The position numbers and the translations under genes are program-made. Shown piece by piece: positions 41,998 to 49,811 of a stretch of DNA of 61,327 nt (within the stretch, counting starts at the first letter, position 1; the number at the start of each line of letters is the position of its first letter). The notes below the pieces were generated by a model that ran no database searches, was not told where the DNA came from, and worked only from the letters and a program-made list of their open reading frames with translations. The stretch spans positions 1-61,327 of the forward strand of contig JBOGDQ010000126.1 of the NCBI GenBank assembly GCA_050742975.1. Reading direction: 5' to 3'. This stretch comes from JBDTGE01 sp050742975. Its GTDB lineage: Bacteria > Actinomycetota > Actinomycetes > Mycobacteriales > Jatrophihabitantaceae.

Positions 41998-43278
41998 TCA
42001 TCCGAGAGCGGCGAGCCCGGGCGGGAACGCCACCTTGCCAGCCACCGTGACCGACGGCTCGAGCGCATGCTCCAGACCGGGTTCCCACAGCAGTAGCCGG
42101 ACGCTGCTGCCGGCGTCGAACGACATGACCAGCCAGTGGCTGTCCGTCGAGTAGGCCAGTCCGGGACTGGACTTCGACCAGAGCTCGACGTCCGGGACGG
42201 CCACCGTCCGCCCGGTGGCCAGGTCGACGACGGCGATCTCGTTGGGATTGCCCGGGTGCCCCATGTCGTAGTGCGACGGGCCGGACTGCTGCCGCACGTA
42301 GACCAGCGAGCGCCGGTCCGGGCTGAGCACCGCCGCCCACAGGCCGCTGTCCTTCGGCAGGCTCGCGGTCACCGGAACGCGCCGGCCCGCGGCCAGGTCG
42401 TACGCCAGGAGCGGGCACTGGTCCTGCGGGCAGGTCGCGCCGGTCCACAGCACGACGCCGCGCGAGACCGCCATCGACAACGCCTCACCGAGCACCTTGA
42501 CCACCTTGCCGCTCCTCGGCTCGATGACCTGGACCTGCTGCGGCCCCTCGGAGCTGGAGTGGCTGAGCACGGTCGCCGCGCCGACGATGTCGTTTCCGTA
42601 CCCGGCCACCGGATCGAAGGCGGCCGACACCGGAACCTGCGCACCGCCGTCCAGCGGATCGAGGCTCGTCGTGCCGTCGTCGTGGTAGATCACGCCCCAC
42701 GGATGATTGCCACCGGACAGCAGGTCCGAGTACGAGCCGCGCGCGATGGTGTGCAGCCCACCGCCGGCGTCCAGTCGCACGATCGTCGACGTGGCGCCGC
42801 CGCCGGGACGACAACGGATGAGCGAGGCGTAGGTGCTCCCACCGGCCGCGGCGAGCTCGGTCGCGTAGACGCCGGCCGGCAGGTCCGCACGCGGCGTCAC
42901 GGTCGCGCTGTCGACGTCCACCGTGCTCAGGCGATCGCCGACCACGACGCGGACCCCGGTGCGCTGCGCGAGCGGCACCGCCGAGACGATCGGGACGAAC
43001 GCGCTGCTACCGCAGGCGCCGGCGACCTGCGGCCATGGCGGGAGGGACGGCGACGGTGACGGCACGAACGGCGTCGGCTGCCCCACCGGCGCGGAGGACA
43101 CCACCGGCGCGGAGGACCGCGGCAGCGCGGTGCGACGCTCGCCCGGATGACCGCGACCATGGACCACGAAGTAGCCACCGACGGCGCACACCACCGCGAT
43201 CGCGATGAGCAAACGCGTGACTACCGACCGCGGCTGCCTTCGTGACCCGAGCTCGAGGACGTCCTCCTCGTCGTCCAT
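41998..43278 (-). CDS. Membrane-anchored beta-propeller-like protein, unknown function
   Basis: 426 residues: acidic N-terminus, one transmembrane helix (about 20-40), a Pro/Ser-rich linker (about 50-85), then an extracytoplasmic region with repeated YDLAAGRRVPV- and VDLATGRTVAVPD-like strands and LSPDRRSLVYVR, as in WD40/TolB-type propellers. Four Cys may form disulfides. No family recognised. It begins 40 bp after sodX in the same direction and may be co-transcribed, but a shared role is not evident. Confidence 0.75.
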   Translation of the reverse strand: MDDEEDVLELGSRRQPRSVVTRLLIAIAVVCAVGGYFVVHGRGHPGERRTALPRSSAPVVSSAPVGQPTPFVPSPSPSLPPWPQVAGACGSSAFVPIVSAVPLAQRTGVRVVVGDRLSTVDVDSATVTPRADLPAGVYATELAAAGGSTYASLIRCRPGGGATSTIVRLDAGGGLHTIARGSYSDLLSGGNHPWGVIYHDDGTTSLDPLDGGAQVPVSAAFDPVAGYGNDIVGAATVLSHSSSEGPQQVQVIEPRSGKVVKVLGEALSMAVSRGVVLWTGATCPQDQCPLLAYDLAAGRRVPVTASLPKDSGLWAAVLSPDRRSLVYVRQQSGPSHYDMGHPGNPNEIAVVDLATGRTVAVPDVELWSKSSPGLAYSTDSHWLVMSFDAGSSVRLLLWEPGLEHALEPSVTVAGKVAFPPGLAALG

Positions 43279-43318
43279 CCATTCATCAAAGCACCGGTGC
43301 GGCGCGGTGTCGGCAGCG

Positions 43319-43636
43319 TCAGCGCACCCGACGCGGCAGCGACCCGCGGCGCAGGCGAAGCACCGCGCGAGCGGCCACGTCGGCGACGCCGTGGACCGCG
43401 CTGTCGCCGGCCGCGGCCACGTTGTCCGAGGCCAGCCACCAGCCGCCGTCCTGCGCGTGCACGGCTCGCTTGAGCACGAGCAGGTCGGGCAGCGCGCGGA
43501 ACCGGGCGAGCACCACGTCGGACGGCCGGATCGCCGTCCCGTGCCGCACCAGCACCACGTCACCGTCGCGCAGGGTAGGGACCATGGACGGGCCGCTCAC
43601 GCGCACCCGCTGCCAGGGGATCAGCACGCGCGTCAT
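43319..43636 (-). CDS. sodX: Nickel-type superoxide dismutase maturation protease
   Basis: S26-type peptidase of 105 residues, a soluble miniature of signal peptidase I. The catalytic Ser is in SGPSMVP (near residue 17) and the general-base Lys in VLKRAV (near 57). SodX removes the propeptide of NiSOD to expose the His1 nickel hook. It lies divergent from sodN, 90 bp away, the usual pairing. ATG start at 43636. Confidence 0.9.
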   Translation of the reverse strand: MTRVLIPWQRVRVSGPSMVPTLRDGDVVLVRHGTAIRPSDVVLARFRALPDLLVLKRAVHAQDGGWWLASDNVAAAGDSAVHGVADVAARAVLRLRRGSLPRRVR

Positions 43637-43726
43637 GTGGGCAATGCTGCCTCCTCGGCACCGTCGAAGCGGTAGTAGGGTCGCAAGGAGTACCGCCTAC
43701 AGCGCCAAATCAGGAGGTCGAACCCC

Positions 43727-44122
43727 ATGCAACTGTTCCGTCCCACCGTCACCGCGTTCGCGCACTGTGATCTGCCGTGTGGTGTCTACGATCCGGCACA
43801 GGCCCGGATCGAGGCCGAGTCGGTCAAGGCGATCATGGAGAAGTACGCGGGCAACGAGGATCCGGTGTTCCGGACCCGGGCGCTGATCATCAAGGAGCAG
43901 CGGGCCGAGCTGGTCAAGCATCATCTGTGGGTGCTGTGGACCGACTACTTCAAGCCCCCGCACTTCGAGAAGTACCCGCAGCTGCACGAGCTGTTCAACA
44001 AGGCGACCAAGGCGGCCGGTGCGGCCGGGGGCAAGGGGTCGGTCGATCCGGCCGAGGGGCAGCAGCTGCTGGACCTGATCGCGGAGATCGACAAGATCTT
44101 CTGGGAGACCAAGAACGCCTGA
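43727..44122 (+). CDS. sodN: Nickel superoxide dismutase
   Basis: Dismutates superoxide using a nickel site. The 131-residue precursor begins with a 12-residue propeptide, then the nickel hook HCDLPCGVYDPAQARIEAES: His13, Cys14 and Cys18 become His1, Cys2 and Cys6 after cleavage by SodX. The rest is the four-helix bundle with KHHLWVLWTDYFK. Ribosome site AGGAGG lies 9 nt before the ATG. NiSOD usually implies the cell can use nickel in place of iron under Fur/Nur-type control; an imperfect GCGGTA/TACCGC dyad lies at 43669-43696. Confidence 0.97.
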   Translation: MQLFRPTVTAFAHCDLPCGVYDPAQARIEAESVKAIMEKYAGNEDPVFRTRALIIKEQRAELVKHHLWVLWTDYFKPPHFEKYPQLHELFNKATKAAGAAGGKGSVDPAEGQQLLDLIAEIDKIFWETKNA

Positions 44123-44125
44123 GTC

Positions 44126-44800
44126 GTGAGTGACGTCGTGCCAGAGGCCGGCTCCGCTGCGGGGTCGGCCTCTGCCGCGCCCGGTCTCGTTCCTGACGAC
44201 GCGCAGCTCTGGCTGGTGCGCCACGGTGAGACCGAGTGGAGTCGCTCCGGTCAGCACACCGGCCGCACCGACGTTCCGCTGACCGCGGCGGGCGTGGAGC
44301 AGGCTCGCGCGTTACGCGCGATGCTGGCGGCGGTGCATCCGTCGCTCATCCTGTGCAGCCCACGCAAGCGGGCACGCGACACGGCGGAGCTGGCCGGTCT
44401 CGACCTCGATGAGGTGAGGATCGACGACGACCTGGCCGAGTGGGACTACGGGGACTACGAGGGCCGCACCACCGAGCAGATCCGCGCGGACGTCCCGGGC
44501 TGGTCGCTGTTTCGCGACGGGGTCAAGAACGGCGAGAGCATCGAGCAGGTCGGTGCCCGCGCCGACGCGGTCATCGCGCGGGCGATCGGCGCGCTGTCCG
44601 CCGGACCCGTCGTGCTCGTCGCGCACGGCCACATCAGTCGGGTGATCGGCGCGCGATGGATCGGCCTGCCGCCGACCGCCGGCGCGAACCTCGATCTCGG
44701 CACCGCAGCTCCCTCACTGCTGAGCAGCAAGCACGACGAACCGGTCATCGAACGGTGGAACCTGCCGAATCCGGCGACAGCAGAAGGGCAGACGTCGTGA
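44126..44800 (+). CDS. Histidine phosphatase (phosphoglycerate mutase family)
   Basis: 224 residues. After a low-complexity N-terminus, LWLVRHGETEW contains the phosphorylated His33; CSPRKRARDTAEL, the acid DLAEWDYGDYEG and VAHGHISR complete the active site. Substrate unknown; acid phosphatase activity is likely. GTG at 44126, 3 bp after sodN. Its stop overlaps rsbW as GTGA, so it is joined to the sigF operon. Confidence 0.88.
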   Translation: MSDVVPEAGSAAGSASAAPGLVPDDAQLWLVRHGETEWSRSGQHTGRTDVPLTAAGVEQARALRAMLAAVHPSLILCSPRKRARDTAELAGLDLDEVRIDDDLAEWDYGDYEGRTTEQIRADVPGWSLFRDGVKNGESIEQVGARADAVIARAIGALSAGPVVLVAHGHISRVIGARWIGLPPTAGANLDLGTAAPSLLSSKHDEPVIERWNLPNPATAEGQTS

Positions 44801-45198
44801 ACTCCGAGTCCGCCAGGCGCGACGGCGATCACGTCACAATCCGCATCCCGGCCGACGGCGTCTACATCGCCACGCTCCGGCTCGCGACCGCCAGCCTCGC
44901 CGCGCGCTGCGACCTCACCGTCGACGACATCGAGGACCTGAGGCTGGCAGTGGACGAGGCGTGCGCCCTGCTGCTGCCGCACGCGTCCGCCGACGGCACG
45001 CTCGACGCGGACTTTGGGCTGGCCCACGCGCAGTTGACGGTCGAGGCCAGCGTCGCGGCCGGGGACAGCGCGGACATCGACCGCGGCGGATTCGCCTGGA
45101 CCGTCCTCGGCGCCCTCGCCACGTCCGTCGACGTGTCCAACTCCGGCGGGCGACTGGCGATCAGCGTGACCAAGCGGCGCGAGGCCGCACTGCCGTGA
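44797..45198 (+). CDS. rsbW: Anti-sigma factor / RsbW-like ATPase
   Basis: 133 residues of the GHKL anti-sigma kinase family: LRLATASLAARCDLTVDDIEDLRLAVDEAC is the N-box region, as in UsfX/RsbW. The later glycine boxes are weak, and ATP binding may be reduced. It should bind and inhibit the sigma factor encoded next, with which it overlaps as GTGA. No anti-anti-sigma (RsbV) gene is linked. Confidence 0.85.
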   Translation: MNSESARRDGDHVTIRIPADGVYIATLRLATASLAARCDLTVDDIEDLRLAVDEACALLLPHASADGTLDADFGLAHAQLTVEASVAAGDSADIDRGGFAWTVLGALATSVDVSNSGGRLAISVTKRREAALP

Positions 45199-46007
45199 GC
45201 TCGTCGCTCCCGCCGCGGGGCAATGACGGTACCGACAGCGACGACGCCGCGCGCGATGCGTCCGCCCTGCTGACCGAATTGCGCACGCTGCCCGTCGGCA
45301 GCCCGGCCAGGAGAGCCTTGCGCGACCGGCTCGTCCGGCAGCACCTGCCGCTGGTCATCTACCTCGCCAAGCGGTTCGCCGGTCGCAACGAGCCGCTGAA
45401 CGACTTGATCCAGGTCGGCTCGATCGGGCTGATCAAGGCGATCGACCGCTTCGACCCCGAGCGAGGGTTGGAGTTCTCGACCTACGCGACCCCGACGATC
45501 CTGGGCGAGATCAAACGACACTTCCGCGACACCGGATGGCTGCTGCACGTCCCGCGACGCGCACAGGAGATGCAGACGACGCTCAGCACCGCACGCGCGG
45601 AGCTGAGCCAGGAGTTGGGCCGGCCGCCGACGGTCACCGAGATCGCGACGCGTATCGATGTCGACGAGGACGCGGTGGTCGAGGCCCTCGACGCGGCGCG
45701 GGCTTATGCCGGTGTCCCGCTTGAGGTGCTCACGTCACCCGGCGAGAGTGCACCGGACCACCCGGTCCTCGGCATGATCGACACCGGCTACGTCCAGGTG
45801 GAGCAGCGTGAACTGCTGCGCGAGATCATCGCCGACCTTCCGGAGAACGAGCGCAAGGTGCTGCTGCTCCGGTTCGTCGCGAACAAGACGCAGACCGAGA
45901 TCGCGCTGATAATCGGCGTGTCGCAGATGCAGGTGTCGCGGCTGGTGGCGCGCGGGCTCAAGCGGATGCGCGCCCGGCTCGGACCCGAGGGTGCGTCCGA
46001 GGACTAG
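45195..46007 (+). CDS. sigF: RNA polymerase sigma factor, SigF/SigB group
   Basis: 270 residues with regions 2 (LPLVIYLAKRFAGRNEPLNDLIQVGSIGLIKAIDRFD and further), 3 (VPRRAQEMQTTL, PPTVTEIATRI) and 4 (ALIIGVSQMQVSRLVARGLKRM). It belongs to the stress/sporulation SigB/F/G group and is held by the RsbW-like protein upstream. GTG at 45195 overlaps rsbW. Its stop overlaps by 3 bp with the convergent membrane gene. Which genes it controls is not visible here. Confidence 0.93.
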   Translation: MSSSLPPRGNDGTDSDDAARDASALLTELRTLPVGSPARRALRDRLVRQHLPLVIYLAKRFAGRNEPLNDLIQVGSIGLIKAIDRFDPERGLEFSTYATPTILGEIKRHFRDTGWLLHVPRRAQEMQTTLSTARAELSQELGRPPTVTEIATRIDVDEDAVVEALDAARAYAGVPLEVLTSPGESAPDHPVLGMIDTGYVQVEQRELLREIIADLPENERKVLLLRFVANKTQTEIALIIGVSQMQVSRLVARGLKRMRARLGPEGASED

Positions 46008-46405
46008 CGGGGTGGATCGCGATCGAGGGCCGCGCGAGCGGGCGGGGTGAAGAGCAGGTAGATCACCGCGACCGCAGCTACCAGGATCGGCCCGCCGTAC
46101 GCGACCCGATCGGCCTGGAACGCCAGGCTGTAGGACACCGGGATCGCGAGCAATTGCAGCACCAGTACCGGTGTCCGGGCCGCCGGCCGCAGCCGGATCA
46201 ACCCCCGCGCGCCCGCGAGCAGCAGCGCCGCTCCGCACAGCGCGAACGCCGCGTCGAACAGCGCCCGGCCCAGGCTGTCGGGATGACCGAAGACGGTCTT
46301 CGCGAGCAGGATCAGCCCCGCGACGATCAGCGCGAGCGCCTCCGCCGCGATGATCGCGGCCGCAGTACGCACCTGACCGGGCGGGCTCACGACGTCATGG
46401 ATCAC
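46004..46405 (-). CDS. Four-helix membrane protein of unknown function
   Basis: 133 residues with four hydrophobic helices covering almost the whole chain, and a short Arg/Asp tail. No family recognised, although similar small proteins accompany actinobacterial genes widely. GTG at 46405 is chosen; a longer frame to 46927 is the antisense of the lipid kinase. It is divergent from that kinase (25 bp between starts) and ends against sigF. Confidence 0.65.
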   Translation of the reverse strand: MIHDVVSPPGQVRTAAAIIAAEALALIVAGLILLAKTVFGHPDSLGRALFDAAFALCGAALLLAGARGLIRLRPAARTPVLVLQLLAIPVSYSLAFQADRVAYGGPILVAAVAVIYLLFTPPARAALDRDPPR

Positions 46406-46430
46406 GGCCGCCACGATACCTGCGGGTAAC

Positions 46431-47360
46431 GTGCCCGCCGTGCGGATACTCGTCGTCGCCAACCCGCGTGCCACCGCGACCACCGTTCGCGAGCGCGACG
46501 TGCTGGCCCACTCCCTGGGCAGCTCGGCCGAGCTCGAACTCGTCGAGACGGCCAACCGCGGCCATGCGGCGGCCCTCGCCTGCCGCGCCATGCGCAACGG
46601 CACCGACGTCGTGGTCGCCCTCGGCGGTGACGGCACGGTGAACGAGGTCGTCAACGGGCTGCTGACCGACGGCCTGCACGACCGGGTGCCCGCGCTCGGC
46701 GTCGTACCGGCCGGCTCCACCAACGTGTTCGCCCGCGCACTCGGCCTGCCGAACGACCCGATCGAGGCGACCGGCGTGCTGCTCGAGGCACTGCGCACCG
46801 GATCGCGTCGAGCCGTGAGCATGGGCCGGGTCGACGAGCGGTGGTTCGTCTTCGCCGCCGGCATCGGCTTCGACGGCGCGATCGTCGAGGGCGTCGAGGC
46901 GCAGCGGCGCAAGGGCAGGACGTCCACCCACCTGCTGTACGCCCGCGTCGGCGTAGGCGCGTTCTTCGGCTCGGACCGCCGTCACCCGAAGTTGCGCGTC
47001 GAGCTCGGCGACGGAACCCGGTACGACGACATCTACTTCGCGATCGTCGCGAACACCGATCCGTGGACCTACGCGGGGAACCGCCCGCTGCGCCCGACGC
47101 CGGAGGCCACCTTCGACAACGGGCTGGCCGTGTACGCGCGCCGCCGGATGAGTACCCCCGGCGTGCTGTTCAGCATCGCCCGGCTGACCGGCGACAACCC
47201 GCGGATCGGCAAGCGGGGCGCGCGGGTGGAGCACGACCTGGACTCGGTGACCATCCTGGCCGACGAGCCGCTGCCGGTGCAGGTCGACGGCGACTTCCAC
47301 GGGCTGCGCGACAAGCTCGTCTTCAGCACAGCCCGGGCGGCTGTGCAGGTCCTGATCTGA
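46431..47360 (+). CDS. Diacylglycerol kinase family lipid kinase
   Basis: 309 residues with the ATP-binding loop LGGDGTVNEVVNG (64-76) and GVVPAGSTNVFARALGLP near 90-107 of the DagK/YegS/sphingosine-kinase family, and the C-terminal VQVDGDF. It probably phosphorylates diacylglycerol or a related lipid in membrane recycling. GTG at 46431 (GTG at 46440 is an alternative). A kinase of this type next to whiB1 is also seen in mycobacteria. Confidence 0.9.
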   Translation: MPAVRILVVANPRATATTVRERDVLAHSLGSSAELELVETANRGHAAALACRAMRNGTDVVVALGGDGTVNEVVNGLLTDGLHDRVPALGVVPAGSTNVFARALGLPNDPIEATGVLLEALRTGSRRAVSMGRVDERWFVFAAGIGFDGAIVEGVEAQRRKGRTSTHLLYARVGVGAFFGSDRRHPKLRVELGDGTRYDDIYFAIVANTDPWTYAGNRPLRPTPEATFDNGLAVYARRRMSTPGVLFSIARLTGDNPRIGKRGARVEHDLDSVTILADEPLPVQVDGDFHGLRDKLVFSTARAAVQVLI

Positions 47361-47496
47361 GCGGATTCATCCGGGTTCGGGGTCGACGCGGGCCGCGCCG
47401 CCGCGTAACGTCGCTGCGGTTGCAGTTGCGCCACGTTTCTGCCACGGGTGACGTGGCTTGCACTGGCAAACAGCCCCCTTGAATAGCAGGCTTGCT

Positions 47497-47512
47497 CGTG
47501 AAAGGATTCACA
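47497..47512. promoter_or_regulatory. CRP-like site upstream of whiB1
   Basis: CGTGA-AAGGAT-TCACA matches the cAMP receptor protein consensus TGTGA-N6-TCACA at 9 of 10 positions, 61-76 nt upstream of the whiB1 ATG. In Mycobacterium tuberculosis whiB1 is known to be controlled by CRP (Rv3676), so a conserved link is plausible. Confidence 0.5.
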
Positions 47513-47572
47513 AGCGCGGAGCGGGACGCCCACCAGGTGGGCCCGGCCGTAGCACAGTGAGGAGAGCTAGGA

Positions 47573-47824
47573 ATGGATTGGCGTCACCGCGCGATATGCC
47601 GTGACGAGGACCCGGAACTGTTTTTCCCGATCGGAAACACCGGACCCGCGTTGCTGCAGATCGAGCAGGCCAAGGCGGTCTGCCGTCGGTGCCCCGTTAT
47701 CCAGGAGTGCCTGGCCTGGGCGCTGGAAAGCGGCCAGGATGCGGGCGTCTGGGGAGGCTTGTCCGAGGACGAGCGCCGGGCGCTCAAGCGCCGAAATGCC
47801 CGAGCCCGGGCACGGATGGCCTGA
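47573..47824 (+). CDS. whiB1: WhiB1-type iron-sulfur transcriptional regulator
   Basis: 83 residues. Four cysteines that ligate a [4Fe-4S] cluster: Cys9, Cys37, Cys40 and Cys46 (C...CRRC...C). The turn GVWGGLSEDERR near 58-69 and the basic tail RALKRRNARARAR bind sigma-A region 4 and DNA. Length and N-terminus DWRHRAICRDEDPELFFP match WhiB1, an essential NO-sensing regulator in mycobacteria. A GGAG site lies 5-10 nt before the ATG. Convergent with pdtaS, as in M. tuberculosis. Confidence 0.95.
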   Translation: MDWRHRAICRDEDPELFFPIGNTGPALLQIEQAKAVCRRCPVIQECLAWALESGQDAGVWGGLSEDERRALKRRNARARARMA

Positions 47825-47849
47825 GCAGCACCGAGTCACACTTATCCGA

Positions 47850-47876
47850 TCTGCCGGCCGCGATGCGGTCGGCAGA
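47850..47876. terminator. Bidirectional terminator between whiB1 and pdtaS
   Basis: A 12-bp stem (one G-U wobble) with a 3-nt GAT loop: TCTGCCGGCCGC / GCGGTCGGCAGA. It starts 26 nt after the whiB1 stop and 13 nt beyond the pdtaS stop, so it can end both convergent transcripts. Confidence 0.75.
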
Positions 47877-47888
47877 CTCGCTTAAGCC

Positions 47889-49427
47889 TCAGCCGCCCAC
47901 GCGAGGACGGCGCCCGAGCGGCATGGTGACCACGGCCGCGGTTCCCTTCCCGCCATCAGCCGCGTCGGTCTCCGCAGGCTCCCGGGCCTGGAACTCGACC
48001 GTCCCGTTGAGCTCGGCGGACACCAGGGTGCGGATGATCTGCATGCCGAGCCGTTCGGAGGAGTCCGACTCGAAGTCGTCGGGCAGGCCGACGCCGTCGT
48101 CGGACACGGTGACCGTCAGCTGCCCTCGGCTGCGATCGGCCTGCACCTGGACGCGTCCCTCGGCGCCGTCCGGAAACCCGTGCTCCAGCGCGTTCTGCAC
48201 CAGCTCGGTCATCACAAGGACCAGCGCCGTCGCGATCTCGGCCGGGATGTCACCGAAGCTGCCCTCGCGAGCCAACCGAACCCGACCGCGCGCGCCGATC
48301 ACATCGGCCAGCATGACGAGCAGGCGGTCGATGATCTCGTCGAAGTCGACCTCCTCGTCGATCGACGAGGACAGCGTCTCGTGCACCAGAGCGATCGAGG
48401 CGACGCGCCGCATCGACTCCTCCAGTGCCACCCGAGCCTCGGGGACGGCGACCCGCCGTGACTGCAGGCGGAGCAACGCCGCGACCGTCTGCAGGTTGTT
48501 CTTGACGCGGTGGTGGATCTCGCGGATCGTCGCGTCCTTGCTCATGATCTGACGGTCGCGGCGGCGCAACTCGGTGACGTCCTGCATGAGCACTAGCGCG
48601 CCGAGCTGCTCGCCGCGCGGCCGTAGCGGGATCGCGCGGAACAGGATCGTCGCTCCCCCGCCCTCGACCTCGATGCTGGCCGGCTGCCCGCCGTCGATCG
48701 CCGCGGCCACCGAGTCGGCCAGGTCGCTCGCGTCGAACGGGTCGTCGGCGACGGAGCTGGTCAGCGCGTCGATCGGCTCGCTCAGCACCGCACCGTTCAC
48801 ACCCAGCCGGGAGAACGCGGACAGCGCGTTCGGGCTCGCGTAGATGATCGTGCCGTCCGGCTCCAGACGCATGACGCCGTCGCCGACCCGCGGGCCCGAG
48901 ACCTCCTCGATGCCGGAGTCCGGACCGGGGAACGTGCCGTCCGCGACCATCGCGGCCAGGTCGGCCGCGGTCTGCAGGTAGACCAGCTCGAGCTGGCTCG
49001 GTGTGCGGATGCTGGCCAGGTTCGCGTCCTTGCCGAGGACGGCGATGACCTGGGCGTCAAAGCGGATCGGAACCGCCTCGCGCCGGATCGGCAGGTCGCC
49101 GTCCCAGTCCGGCTCGACCTCGCGGAAGATGCGTCCCTCGGAGAACGCGGTGCGCAGCGGGACGGCGCGCTCGCCGATCAGCCGCACGCCCACCTGATCG
49201 TGCAGGTACGCGGTCGGACCGGTGGTCGGACGGCACTGCGCCACGCACAGGAATCCGGTGTCGCTGCCCGCCTCGCCGTCGTGGATCTCGACCGGCACCC
49301 ACAGCAGCAGGTCGGCGAACGCGAGATCGGACATCAGCTGCCACTCACCGACCAGGCGCTGCAGGTGCGCGACCTGCTCCTCGGACAGCGAGGACCGCAC
49401 GGCCAGAAGCTCGGAGAGTGCCGACAC
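47889..49427 (-). CDS. pdtaS: Sensor histidine kinase, PdtaS-type
   Basis: 512 residues, soluble: an N-terminal GAF-like domain (about 1-165), a PAS domain (about 180-290), then a HisKA_2-type dimerisation box IREIHHRVKNNLQTV (302-316; His305/306) and an HWE/HATPase domain with ELVQNALEHGF near 410. This is PdtaS, which phosphorylates the RNA-binding antiterminator PdtaR in mycobacteria. pdtaR is not in the window. GTG start at 49427. The pairing with convergent whiB1 matches Rv3219-Rv3220c. Confidence 0.93.
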   Translation of the reverse strand: MSALSELLAVRSSLSEEQVAHLQRLVGEWQLMSDLAFADLLLWVPVEIHDGEAGSDTGFLCVAQCRPTTGPTAYLHDQVGVRLIGERAVPLRTAFSEGRIFREVEPDWDGDLPIRREAVPIRFDAQVIAVLGKDANLASIRTPSQLELVYLQTAADLAAMVADGTFPGPDSGIEEVSGPRVGDGVMRLEPDGTIIYASPNALSAFSRLGVNGAVLSEPIDALTSSVADDPFDASDLADSVAAAIDGGQPASIEVEGGGATILFRAIPLRPRGEQLGALVLMQDVTELRRRDRQIMSKDATIREIHHRVKNNLQTVAALLRLQSRRVAVPEARVALEESMRRVASIALVHETLSSSIDEEVDFDEIIDRLLVMLADVIGARGRVRLAREGSFGDIPAEIATALVLVMTELVQNALEHGFPDGAEGRVQVQADRSRGQLTVTVSDDGVGLPDDFESDSSERLGMQIIRTLVSAELNGTVEFQAREPAETDAADGGKGTAAVVTMPLGRRPRVGG

Positions 49428-49568
49428 ACCCTTAGCCTGCCACGTTCGCCCCGCGCGCCGATCGCGATGCCGGTCCTTGGCACGCGAGGTCGGCCGGGTC
49501 TACGGTCGGCAACGGCCGACAAAGACGACCTACCGCGCCAAACCCGCGATTGCCACCCGGAGGTAGCC

Positions 49569-49811
49569 GTGACCGACGATCCGCGCGGCAGGTCCCTGTC
49601 GCTCGCCGACAAGCTCATCGCGGGCGTGCTGCTCGCCGTCCCGCTCGTCGCACTGGCGATCGTCCCGGTCTACGCCAAGGACGGCCCGCGCCTGTGGGGA
49701 TTCCCGTTCTTCTACTGGTATCAGTTCCTCTGGGTCTTCCTGGCTTCCGGATTCACCTACGGTGCCTACCTCGTGATCACCCACGCACGAGCGCGCGGCG
49801 GTGAGCAGTGA
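49569..49811 (+). CDS. DUF3311 small membrane protein
   Basis: 80 residues with two transmembrane helices (about 15-35 and 47-68) and LWGFPFFYWYQFLWVF in between, as in DUF3311 proteins that accompany sodium:solute symporters. It is probably a small accessory subunit. GTG at 49569. Its stop overlaps the symporter start as GTGA, showing translational coupling. Confidence 0.85.
   Translation: MTDDPRGRSLSLADKLIAGVLLAVPLVALAIVPVYAKDGPRLWGFPFFYWYQFLWVFLASGFTYGAYLVITHARARGGEQ

Noticed and set aside
43669..43696. Nur/Fur box upstream of sodN
   Set aside because: GCGGTA/TACCGC is a short dyad with a 16-bp gap and does not resemble a known Nur or Fur box closely enough.
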